The notes under the pieces: generated by a model
What the model was told of the DNA's origin: nothing
What the model saw: the letters and a program-made list of their open reading frames with translations, nothing else
Databases searched by the model: none
Origin: CAVUXJ01 sp963814975
GTDB lineage: Bacteria > Acidobacteriota > Vicinamibacteria > Vicinamibacterales > CAVVIG01
Assembly (NCBI GenBank): GCA_963814975.1
Contig: CAWFFB010000035.1
Span: 62,001-126,000, forward strand
Direction: 5' to 3'
DNA length: 64,000 nucleotides
Program-made: the position numbers and the translations under genes
Shown here: positions 48,742 through 56,762 of the stretch, piece by piece
Numbering within the stretch: position 1 is the stretch's first letter
Layout of the letters: each line of letters opens with the position of its first letter

Positions 48742-49680
48742 TTATCGGACGGATGCCTCCTTTTCCTCCGGGATGCGATAACGTGCCACGAGGACGGTCA
48801 CATCGTCCTCTCCTCCCGCTTCGACAGCGAGACTGACGAGCGCCGCGCACTGCTCGGCGCATGTGCGATCGGACCGGAGGACGTCGACGATTTGCTCCTC
48901 GCCGACCATGTCGGTGAGACCGTTGGTGCACAGCAGAACGAGGTCCCGGTCCTCGAGGCGGCAGCGGTCGATGTCGATCATCGGACCGGACAGGTCGGTG
49001 GATCCGATCGTCTCCGTCAGGATGTGGTGAAGGTCGCGGGCCGAGGCCGCGATGTCTACGAGCGGCCCCGCTCCCGCCGCCGGCTCGTCCGCCAGCGTGT
49101 GGTCGCGGGTCAGCCGGGTGAGCTGGCGGCCGCGGAGCAGATAGGCGCGCGAATGCCCCACATGGACGAGGAACAGATCGCGGCCCGCCGAGTAGACCGC
49201 CGTGAGCGTCGTCCGTAAACCGGGGGCGGGCATGTCGGCGCCTCGGAGCAGTAACGTGGAATCGACCATTCGATAGAACCGTTCGGCCCGGTCCATCACT
49301 TCGCGTGCGATGTCCTCATCGATTCGGAGGTTCCATCGGCCAAAATGGTTCACCAGGTGCGTGAGCGTCGCGATGGCGAGCCGGCTGGCGGCTTCACCGG
49401 CGCCCGTGCCACCCACGCCGTCAGCGACGATCATCCCGTAGCCGTGCTCGTCGAAGCGCGCAGGCATCGCGTCGCCGGGAAGGCTCGTCATGAGCGTTTC
49501 CTGATCCCGGCCCATGCGCAGGATCAAATAGTGATCCTCGTTCCCGGAATGCAGCGGGCTCCCGCGCGACGCCGCGCCAAACTCGACCTGCACCTCGACG
49601 GAGGGAGGTGGAGAATCGCGAGGGTCGCGAATCCGAGATCCGGCCGCGGCGCGCCGCCTGCCTGGTTCGTCGACGCTCAT
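48742..49680 (-). CDS. PP2C-family Ser/Thr protein phosphatase
   Basis: A 312-residue phosphatase. Metal-binding and catalytic motifs are visible: SGNEDHYLI, GMIVADGVGGTGAGE, FLVHVGHSRAYLL, LTRDHTLADE, LCTNGLTDMV and GGEDDVTVLVARY. It has no membrane segment or fused sensor, so it is a soluble enzyme like the PrpC/Stp group, which opposes Ser/Thr kinases. No such kinase is seen in the window. The recurrent promoter at 49796-49837 faces it, giving a leader of about 120 nt. It is divergent from the DUF481 gene. Confidence 0.92.
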   Translation of the reverse strand: MSVDEPGRRRAAAGSRIRDPRDSPPPSVEVQVEFGAASRGSPLHSGNEDHYLILRMGRDQETLMTSLPGDAMPARFDEHGYGMIVADGVGGTGAGEAASRLAIATLTHLVNHFGRWNLRIDEDIAREVMDRAERFYRMVDSTLLLRGADMPAPGLRTTLTAVYSAGRDLFLVHVGHSRAYLLRGRQLTRLTRDHTLADEPAAGAGPLVDIAASARDLHHILTETIGSTDLSGPMIDIDRCRLEDRDLVLLCTNGLTDMVGEEQIVDVLRSDRTCAEQCAALVSLAVEAGGEDDVTVLVARYRIPEEKEASVR

Positions 49681-49795
49681 CGATGGCTCACGCGAGCGCC
49701 CCTGTCACTGTTCAACCCTCACTTCGGTCAGCCGACCGGCTCGGTCCCGTGGTTCTCGAGTTCCGCGTCCGTTGATCAGGAAACCGTGTCTGCCG

Positions 49796-49837
49796 AGGTT
49801 ACGCTTGCTGCGTCGCGCGGTCTATGCAATTTCGGCA
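49796..49837 (-). promoter_or_regulatory. Recurrent-motif promoter, copy 8 (for PP2C)
   Basis: On the minus strand TGCCGAAATTGCATAGA (49837-49821), 19 nt, then TAACCT (49801-49796). It sits back to back with copy 9, the two motifs being 11 bp apart. Confidence 0.75.
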
Positions 49838-49848
49838 CGGGGTCCGCC

Positions 49849-49891
49849 TGCCGATTTTGCATAGCCGCAATCCGCCCGGGGCAGATACCGT
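49849..49891 (+). promoter_or_regulatory. Recurrent-motif promoter, copy 9 (for DUF481 protein), leaderless
   Basis: TGCCGATTTTGCATAGC (49849-49865), 20 nt, then TACCGT (49886-49891). GTG 49897 lies 11 nt after the first base of the hexamer. Confidence 0.75.
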
Positions 49892-49896
49892 TTCGA

Positions 49897-50940
49897 GTGC
49901 CTCACGGCCGGCTCGCGATCGTCCCAGTTCTGTTCCTGCTTGCCCTCGCGAGGCCGGCCCTGGCCGCCAGCACCGACGTGATCGTGCTCCTCAACGGCGA
50001 CCGGATCACCTGCGAGGTCAAGACGCTCAGCCACGGGCGCGTGCAAGTCACGACGGACGACATCGGTTCAATATCGATCGAGTGGGACAAGATCGCGACC
50101 GTGACCACGGCGGGACAATTCGACATTGCGATGGGGGACGGCAGGCGTCTGGTCGGGGCCCTCAGGCCGGCACCCGCCGGCCAGTCGGGCGTCAGTGTCG
50201 TCGACGCCGACGGGCGGATCGTGACGCTTTCGTTTCTCGACGTGGTGTCGTTCGGTCCGGTCCGATCGCGCTTCTTCGCGAATATCGACGGCTCGATGGA
50301 CCTGGGCGCGAGCTATACGCAGTCGAGCGGTATCGCGCAGGCCTCGTTCGACACCAAGGCGGCGTACCGTCAGCCGGCGTTCGAGGCGTCCGTGGCGTTT
50401 TCCACGAGCCTGACACGAAACGAGGACTCGGTGGACTCGCCGGACTCGGCGCGCTATTCGCTGAACCTCGGCTACAAGCAGTTTCACGCCAACCGCTGGG
50501 TGTCGGCGCCCTTCGTGCTCATCGAACACAACCCCGATCTGGGCTTCGATCTGCGGAGCACGGCGGCCATGACGTTCGGACGCTTCGTGGTCCAGTCCAA
50601 CCGGGCGGAGGTGATGTTGGGAGCCGGCGCCGCCGTCGGCAAAGAATTGCCGGTCGGGGAAAGCGCCACCACGAACGTCGACGCCCTGATATCGCTGTCG
50701 TCGTCACTCTTCACCTACGACTATCCCAAGACATCCATCGATCTGGCCGTGCTGGTGTTCCCGTCGCTGAACGACGCGGGACGGGTTCGCGTGAACGTGA
50801 ACGCCAAGTTCAAGCGCGAACTGCTCAAGGATTTCTACCTCGGCATGACCGGCTACGACTCCTTCGACAACCGGCCGCCGGGGACGGAGGTTCATGAGAA
50901 CGACGTCGGCTTCTCCCTGTCGCTCGGCTGGACGTTTTGA
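49897..50940 (+). CDS. DUF481-family outer-membrane protein
   Basis: A 347-residue protein from GTG 49897, chosen because the signal peptide (AIVPVLFLLALARPALA) begins there and the recurrent promoter predicts the transcript start at that point. Residues about 25-110 form a soluble domain (VIVLLNGDRITCEVKTLSHG, ISIEWDKIATVTT). Residues 130-347 form a YdiY/DUF481 salt-stress-type beta-barrel (MDLGASYTQSSGIAQASFDT, FSLSLGWTF end). Longer in-frame upstream sequence is promoter DNA. Confidence 0.87.
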   Translation: MPHGRLAIVPVLFLLALARPALAASTDVIVLLNGDRITCEVKTLSHGRVQVTTDDIGSISIEWDKIATVTTAGQFDIAMGDGRRLVGALRPAPAGQSGVSVVDADGRIVTLSFLDVVSFGPVRSRFFANIDGSMDLGASYTQSSGIAQASFDTKAAYRQPAFEASVAFSTSLTRNEDSVDSPDSARYSLNLGYKQFHANRWVSAPFVLIEHNPDLGFDLRSTAAMTFGRFVVQSNRAEVMLGAGAAVGKELPVGESATTNVDALISLSSSLFTYDYPKTSIDLAVLVFPSLNDAGRVRVNVNAKFKRELLKDFYLGMTGYDSFDNRPPGTEVHENDVGFSLSLGWTF

Positions 50941-50942
50941 GT

Positions 50943-50985
50943 TGCCGAATCCGCATAGTCCGGGGGTACACGCGCCAAGTATCCT
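50943..50985 (+). promoter_or_regulatory. Recurrent-motif promoter, copy 10
   Basis: TGCCGAATCCGCATAGT (50943-50959), 20 nt, then TATCCT (50980-50985). It starts 2 bp after the DUF481 stop. The next gene, ATG 51048, keeps a leader of about 55 nt with an AGGAGG site. Confidence 0.7.
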
Positions 50986-51047
50986 CGGCACGAAGATGCT
51001 CAGCGGCGTTCGTCACGACAGACCGACAGACAACCAGGAGGAAAACG

Positions 51048-51737
51048 ATGGTTCGCACCGTTGGATTGATGATCGTATTTGCGCTCGCCTTGGCCGCTCC
51101 GGCAGTGGCTCAGGATTCGCCCTTCAGCGTGAACCTTGGCGCCGGATTCACCATGCCGAATAACGAACTGAAGGACTCCTTCGGCACCGGCGGGAACTTC
51201 CAGTTCGGCGTCAATTTCCGAGTATCGCCCCTGTTCAAGATCCAGGCCGAATACGACTACCACAGGCTCGCCAGCAAGGATATCAGCACCGGCGTGGGGG
51301 CGGGCATCGTCTCGAACATCGAGCTGGACGCGAACCACTCGATGCACGGCGGCGTGTTCAACCTCGTGGTCGGCCCGCCGCAGGGCGACAACGTGGCCGT
51401 GGCCTATGGCCTCGGCGGCATCGGTTTCTTTCACCGGATTGTGAACATCACCACGCCGGCCGTCGGCCTGGCCACGGTCTGCGACCCCTGGTTGTTCATC
51501 TGCTATCCCACGCCGGTCGAGGTTGACCAGATCATCGGCGAGCGAAGCGCCACAGATTTCGGCTTCAACGTGGGCGGCGGTGTCTCGATCAGGATGAGCG
51601 ACACGGCGAGGTTCTACGCCGAAGTTCGCTACATCCATACGAACGGACCGTCGTTCAACGACGCAACCGGCGCCCCGCGGACAGCGGATGGCAACTACTT
51701 CCCGATCACGTTCGGGTTCAGGTTCCTTGGGAATTAG
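51048..51737 (+). CDS. Outer-membrane beta-barrel protein (OmpA-barrel-like)
   Basis: A 229-residue exported barrel: signal peptide VFALALAAPAVAQ, then PFSVNLGAGFTMPNNELKD, YDYHRL and later FYAEVRYIHTNGP, ending ITFGFRFLGN. The strand layout resembles eight-stranded porin-like OMP_b-brl proteins. A pair of Cys residues (TVCDPWLFICYP) may form a loop disulfide. AGGAGG lies 7 bp before ATG. The next gene begins 1 bp after its stop. Confidence 0.82.
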   Translation: MVRTVGLMIVFALALAAPAVAQDSPFSVNLGAGFTMPNNELKDSFGTGGNFQFGVNFRVSPLFKIQAEYDYHRLASKDISTGVGAGIVSNIELDANHSMHGGVFNLVVGPPQGDNVAVAYGLGGIGFFHRIVNITTPAVGLATVCDPWLFICYPTPVEVDQIIGERSATDFGFNVGGGVSIRMSDTARFYAEVRYIHTNGPSFNDATGAPRTADGNYFPITFGFRFLGN

Positions 51738-51738
51738 G

Positions 51739-52375
51739 ATGCGCGGTGGCTCTGTCCGGGCGGCGACGTTCGTCATGGTGACGGTCTGCGCCGCCGGGCT
51801 GGTGGCCGCTCAACCCAGGTTGACATCGACCTGGAAAGCCCCTGGAGCCGGCCCGCTCAACTTCGCCGGCAAGCGGGTGGCGGCGCTGGTGATCACGACC
51901 GACGACGCCCTCCGCGTGTCGGCCGAGGAAGCGCTCGCCCGCGAGATCACGGCCCGAGGTCCCAAGGGCGTGGCGGCGTACACGCTGGTTCCGCGCGAGG
52001 AGCTCACGGATAAGGACAAGGCCAGGGGCTGGTTCGAGCGAGGCGCGGTCGAAGGCGTCGTGGCGATGCGGATCGTCGGGATCGACAAGACGAGATCGGA
52101 CCTCGGCCGTCGTCTGGAGCAGCGGGTACTACGGCAATTTCTGGGACTACTACGGCACCGGCTGGGCAACCGTCACGCCGATTGGCAAGGGCCGCGTGGA
52201 CACCACCCTGGCGGTGGAGACGCTGCTGTTCCGGGTGTCGGATGCCACGCTGCTCTGGGCGGGCATCAGCGAGACGACCAATTCCAAGGATGCCGGCACG
52301 TTCATGAAGAATCTCGTCAACGTCATCGTCAAGGAATTGCAGAAACAGGGACTGGTCAGAAAAGCTCCGAAATAG
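51739..52375 (+). CDS. Secreted protein, DUF4136-like context (one frameshift)
   Basis: ATG 51739 begins a signal peptide (FVMVTVCAAGLVAAQ) and a domain with KRVAALVITTDDALRVSAEE and VEGVVAMRIVGIDKTRSDLG. Near 52105 the frame shifts and continues VWSSGYYGNFWDYYGTGWAT, TTLAVETLLFRVSDATLLWA, ending VRKAPK at 52375. The corrected length is about 211 residues. It resembles DUF4136-like periplasmic proteins in the final strand motif, but the family is not certain. Confidence 0.7.
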
Positions 52376-52411
52376 ACGCGATGGCTTTGTCCGTGGAATA
52401 GAGGAGGAGTT

Positions 52412-52968
52412 ATGAAACGAGTACTGTATGCGGCGGTTGCGACAGCGGCTCTCGTGGCGCCGCTCGCCATTACGGCCCAGGCTCAAGTGACCAAGACCGT
52501 CACCGGCGAGCAGAAGACCGTCACCGCGACGGTCGAGGCCATCGAGCGCAGCACCCGCACGGTGACGCTCAAAGAGCAGAACGGTCAGTACACCGAGATC
52601 AGCGTGCCGGCCGACGTCAAGCGGTTCGACACAATGAAAATCGGCGACAAGATCACGGCGAAGTACTACGAGAACATCGTGCTGCGGCTGAAGCTGCCGG
52701 GCGAGCAGGCAACGGACACCGGCTCCGCGGCCGTGACGCCGAGCCCCGGCGAGAAGCCGGGGGGACGGCAGCCACCCAGCGGACCATCACCGCGACGATT
52801 ACCAATATCGATCAGAAAGTGCCGTCGATCACCTTCAGCGGGCCGAACGGCTGGACCTACAGCTCGCGCGTTGAAGACAAAGCGGCGCTCGCAAAGGTCA
52901 AGGTCGGCGATCGCGTGGACATCACGTGGACAATGGCGGTCCTGATCTCGATTGACGCTCCCAAGTAA
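52412..52968 (+). CDS. Exported protein with repeated beta domains (one frameshift)
   Basis: ATG 52412 follows GAGGAG. Signal peptide AAVATAALVAPLAITAQA. Two similar segments follow, TVTATVEAIERSTRTVTLKE and, after a frameshift near 52757, TITATITNIDQKVPSITFSG. Each is followed by a DK/GD element (MKIGDKITAKYYE and VKVGDRVDITWTMAV). It looks like a tandem duplication of an OB-fold-like unit of about 75 residues. The stop is at 52966-52968. Role unknown; probably periplasmic. Confidence 0.72.
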
Positions 52969-52973
52969 ACGCG

Positions 52974-54524
52974 ATGATTGGAATATTCTCGACGAGGCGT
53001 ATTCTCGCGCTGGTGGTCGTCGCGGCTGCCGCGGCCTGTTCTGGTGAGCAGGAGGCGCCGCCGGCGGCCGCGCCACGGTCCGTGGCCGAAGCGCCAATCC
53101 AGGAAGTGGCCGACGCGCCAATCCCGGAAACGGTGTCGCCGTACGACGCCCTTCCGGAGGCCGTACGTCTCGCGATGGGCAAGCCGTTCACGGATGACTT
53201 CGACGCGATGGTCAAGCGTCGCGCGATTCGCGTGGCCGTGACCTTCAACCGCACGCACTACTTCATCGACAAGGGGCAGGAGCGGGGGTTGGCCTACGAG
53301 TCCTTGAAGCTCTTCGAGAACGATCTGAACGCGGAACTGAAGACCGGCAATCTCAAGGTGCACGTGGTGATCGTGCCGATGTTGCGCGAACAGCTGTACC
53401 CCGCCCTCGCGAGCGGCAAGGTGGACATGGTCGCGGCGATGGTGACGGTCAGGCCCGAAGCAGAAAAGCTCGTCGCCTTTTCGGAGCCGACCCGCACCAA
53501 CGTGAGCCAAGTCGTGGTTACCGGGCCGGGCGCGCCGCCGATCGCCACGGTGGACGATCTCGCCGGCCAGGAACGTGTTCGTCCGAAAGGCGAGCGTGTA
53601 CTACGAGACGCTCACCCGCCTGAACGAGCAATTGAAGGCGCGCGGCAAGCCGGCAATCGTGATCGACGAGGCCCCAGGCGTGCTCGAAGACGATGACGTG
53701 CTCGAGATGGTCAACGCCGGCCTCGCCCCGATCACCGTCGTGGACGACTATCTGGCCGGGTTCTGGAACCAGGTCTTCACCAGCATCAAGGTGCGACCAG
53801 ACATCGCCCTGCGGTCCGGCGGCACCCTGGCCGTGGCGTTTCGCAAGGAGAATCCGCGGCTCCGGGAGCGGGTCAACACGTTCCTCCGGAAGCACCCAAA
53901 GGGTGACGCCTTCCGAAACACGATCGAGCGTCGTTATCTCGACAGCGTCAAATACGCCAAGAACGCCGCGGCCGAGACCGAGCGCCAGAAGTTGCTGGCG
54001 GTGGTCGAGCTGTTCAAGAAATATGGGGCGCAGGTACAACCTCGACTACCTGCTGATGGCGGCTCAGGGGTACCAGGAGTCGACGCTGGACCAGCGACGT
54101 CAAGAGCCCGGTCGGGGCGATTGGCGTGATGCAGGTGATGCCCCCCACCGGTAAGGAACTGAACGTCGGCGACATCAACGAACTCGAACCCAACATCCAT
54201 GCAGGCGTGAAGTACATGCGGTTCATGATCGACCAGTACTTCAAGGATGAGCCGATGGACGACCTGAACAAAGGCCTCATGGCGTTCGCGGCGTACAACG
54301 CCGGGCCTGGACGCGTCAGGCAGCTTCGGCGTGAGGCGGAGAAGAGGGGCCTCGATCCCAACGTGTGGTTCGGCAACGTCGAGCGCGTGGCCTCGGAGCG
54401 TATCGGCCGGGAAACGGTCACCTACGTGAGCAACATCTACAAGTACTACATCGCCTACCGTCTGGTCTCCGATCAGCGGGAGCGGCGCGCCGCCGTGAAG
54501 ACCCAGATCGGGAACAGCAAATGA
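52974..54524 (+). CDS. MltF-like lytic murein transglycosylase (three frameshifts)
   Basis: Reconstructed as a lipoprotein or exported enzyme (AAAAACSG lipobox near residue 22). A periplasmic substrate-binding (SBP_bac_3-like) domain follows (AIRVAVTFNRTHYFIDKGQE, VDMVAAMVTVRPEAEKL). Then comes a C-terminal SLT domain with catalytic Glu in AAQGYQESTLDQ and FAAYNAGPGRVRQ. Frame changes occur near 53570, 54030 and 54105. This is the MltF architecture: cleavage of the peptidoglycan glycan chain at MurNAc-GlcNAc. The reading frame as given cannot be translated whole. Confidence 0.82.
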
Positions 54525-54628
54525 CGTCTTGCGGCACCATGCGCATCTGCGTGATGTCGTGTTACAGTCTGCACCTGTCAGAATGGCGAGTAGCATTCGC
54601 CGTCTCGGGCAGGTAGAGTTCTCGAACC

Positions 54629-54994
54629 GTGGATCGACCGAGGGTTCTGCTTGCCGACGATCATCAGGGCATCCTCGACCACGTGGGTCGTCATCTTGCC
54701 GACGAGTTCGAGATCGTTGGCACGGCGCTCGACGGCGAAGCGGCACTCAACACTGCGCTCGTCCTGAAACCCGATGCGGTCGTGCTCGACATCTCGATGC
54801 CGCGCCTCTGCGGTCTCGAAATAGCGAGGCGGCTCTCGGCTCTGCCTGATCCTCCGCGAATCGTGTTCCTGACGGTGCACGAGGACCAGGACTTCGTGGA
54901 CGGGGCGAAAGAAGCGGGCGGGTCAGGATACGTGCTCAAGCACAACCTGCGGACCCAGCTGGTCGAAGCCCTCTGGCACGCGCTGCGCCAGTAG
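54629..54994 (+). CDS. Response regulator with receiver domain only (leaderless)
   Basis: A 121-residue receiver: acidic pair D10/D11, phosphoacceptor D54 (VVLDISMPRLCG), Thr in FLTVHED and Lys in YVLKHNLR. There is no output domain. The start is GTG 54629. A TAGAGT hexamer at 54614-54619 puts the start codon 15 nt after the -10, as in the recurrent promoters, although no 17-bp element is present. It resembles the receiver at 5516. No kinase is adjacent. Confidence 0.85.
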   Translation: MDRPRVLLADDHQGILDHVGRHLADEFEIVGTALDGEAALNTALVLKPDAVVLDISMPRLCGLEIARRLSALPDPPRIVFLTVHEDQDFVDGAKEAGGSGYVLKHNLRTQLVEALWHALRQ

Positions 54995-55081
54995 GATGCC
55001 GATTGCCTGGGCTATTCACCTCAGTGACAGCCGGAAGAAGTGTGGCGGCGTTCAGAGTGTAGAAAACGGAGGGATCCAATC

Positions 55082-55660
55082 TTGCCGAGGTACAGGTTCG
55101 TCGCCCTCGCCATCGTCGCGGGAGTCGGCCTCACGGTTCAGGTGAGCCTTTCGGGGATGACCGTGCGGGTCGGGTTCGACAAGGCGTTCGATTTCACGGC
55201 GGTGCGCACCTGGGCCTGGAATCCCAAGGGAGCCGGCGACGTCATCATGGGACGAACGCCAGACGACAAGCCAGAGGTGATGAAGCGGACAGCCGAGCCG
55301 TGGATTCAGGACGCCGTGGCGACCCAGATGGCGAGCCGCAAACTGCAGCAGGCCACGGCGGACCCCGACGTGACCATTACCTATTACCTGCTGCTGACGA
55401 CCGGCACGTCCGCGCAGACCATGGGTCAGTTTCTGCCGGCGACGACGGCGTGGGGCCTGCCGCCGTTCGCCCCTGCGACCCAGTCTCTGCAGGTGATGAA
55501 CCAGGGCTCACTGGTCCTGGATTTCAGCGCCAAGGATACGGTGATCTGGCGCGGTGTGGCACAGGCGCAGATCAAGCTCGATGCCGACGACAAAAAGCGG
55601 GAGGCGCTCCTGCGTGAAGGAGTGAGGGATCTCCTGAAGCGCTTCCCGCCGAAAAAGTAA
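55082..55660 (+). CDS. DUF4136-family secreted protein
   Basis: About 192 residues from TTG 55082, which has an ACGGAGGG site and begins the signal segment (FVALAIVAGVGLTVQVSLSG). The body shows MTVRVGFDKAFDFTAVRTWA, VATQMASRKLQQATADPDVT, QVMNQGSLVLDFSAKDTVIW and LLREGVRDLLKRFPPKK, a full DUF4136 pattern. It is the third clear member of the family in the window. A hairpin terminator follows at 55737. Confidence 0.83.
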   Translation: MPRYRFVALAIVAGVGLTVQVSLSGMTVRVGFDKAFDFTAVRTWAWNPKGAGDVIMGRTPDDKPEVMKRTAEPWIQDAVATQMASRKLQQATADPDVTITYYLLLTTGTSAQTMGQFLPATTAWGLPPFAPATQSLQVMNQGSLVLDFSAKDTVIWRGVAQAQIKLDADDKKREALLREGVRDLLKRFPPKK

Positions 55661-55736
55661 CGCCCACGCCACGGGAGGTTCGCGCGAACTGCGCGGGATG
55701 GAGAGCTGGCACCGCCGGATTGTGCAAAGCTGCCTC

Positions 55737-55757
55737 ACAAGGGACGAAAACCCTTGT
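55737..55757. terminator. Hairpin between convergent genes, likely bidirectional terminator
   Basis: ACAAGGG and CCCTTGT form a 7-bp stem around ACGAAAA. The hairpin lies between the stop at 55660 and the stop of the minus-strand gene at 55775. There is no strong T run, so efficiency is unclear. Confidence 0.5.
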
Positions 55758-55774
55758 CGCCGCCGGCCGGCGAT

Positions 55775-56593
55775 TCAGTATCTGGCCACGATTCCGAAGT
55801 ACAACCCCTTCAGCGTGAACGACCCGGTGTCCTGATCCACCAGATAACCGACATCGAAGCTCCGGTAGCCCATCTGCGCGCCGATGTTGCTGGTGACGTT
55901 CACGGTGCCGTAGATGTCGAGATCCGCGTAGTGGGTCCTGAAGTCCTTGGAGATGCTGTCCGGAACCTTGATACCGGTGAGCTCGCCGGTGATCGAGACC
56001 ATCGGAACCACGTAGACGCGCATGATGCCGCCGATGGTGGGAATCGGCGCCCGCGCATTCGCGAATTCGCTGTTGACCGGGCTCTGCAGCGACGCATGCA
56101 CGTCGGTATATTTGAAATCCAGGATGAAGCCGCCGAAGCCCCGATCCGTGACGATGAAGTCGTATTCCCAGCCGAAGCGGTACGCTTTCCATTCGAGGGA
56201 GGAGTTGACCGGGAAACCGACGCGATACAGCTGTCCGTTGAACACGATATCGCGCGGGACGGTTATCTGCTGCGTGTACTTGATCGGGATGTACTGAAAC
56301 CTGAACTTGTGCTTTCGGCTCGCCTTCAGTACCGCGTGCAGCTCACCGAACCGCTTGTCGGTGAGCCCGAGATCCTTCTTGAAATCAATCGTGGTCCCCC
56401 CAATCCCGAGCGATTCGCTCGAGATCGACATCGTCGCGGATGGATTCCAGAAGCCGGCGGAGCCTTCGATGCGGAACTGCTCGTTCGGGTTGCTGATCGG
56501 CCGCGGCTTGAACTGCGCCAGCGCGGGTGTCGCGGTCATGGCGAGCGCGGCGGCGAGGACGGCGCACGCGCAGGAAGCGGGTCTCGTGGGCAT
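55775..56593 (-). CDS. Outer-membrane protein (beta-barrel)
   Basis: A 272-residue exported protein with signal peptide (LAAALAMTATPALAQ). The mature part is built from amphipathic strands (FRIEGSAGFWNPSATMSISS, FRFQYIPIKYTQ, FGWEYDFIVTD, GAQMGYRSFDVGYLVD) ending in KGLYFGIVARY. This fits a barrel of ten to twelve strands. No family name is recognised. It converges with the DUF4136 gene. Confidence 0.78.
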   Translation of the reverse strand: MPTRPASCACAVLAAALAMTATPALAQFKPRPISNPNEQFRIEGSAGFWNPSATMSISSESLGIGGTTIDFKKDLGLTDKRFGELHAVLKASRKHKFRFQYIPIKYTQQITVPRDIVFNGQLYRVGFPVNSSLEWKAYRFGWEYDFIVTDRGFGGFILDFKYTDVHASLQSPVNSEFANARAPIPTIGGIMRVYVVPMVSITGELTGIKVPDSISKDFRTHYADLDIYGTVNVTSNIGAQMGYRSFDVGYLVDQDTGSFTLKGLYFGIVARY

Positions 56594-56762
56594 CAGTCTT
56601 TGAATTGCTCCTGAAAAGGAAACTCGGGCCCGCCGGGGAAGGCAGTCTCAGAGTACCACACCGAGGTTCCCGCAGTCAGGTCTCCACGCGAACCGGGACG
56701 GTCCGAGCCTCGCCCGCGCCTGATGGCACGGCGAGAGCCCGGACACGACGGACTACAGACCG

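Noticed and set aside
55713..55730. CGCCGGATTGTGCAAAGC as an eleventh copy of the promoter element
   Set aside because: It has several mismatches and an extra base, no TANNNT at the right distance, and no gene starts downstream on that strand.
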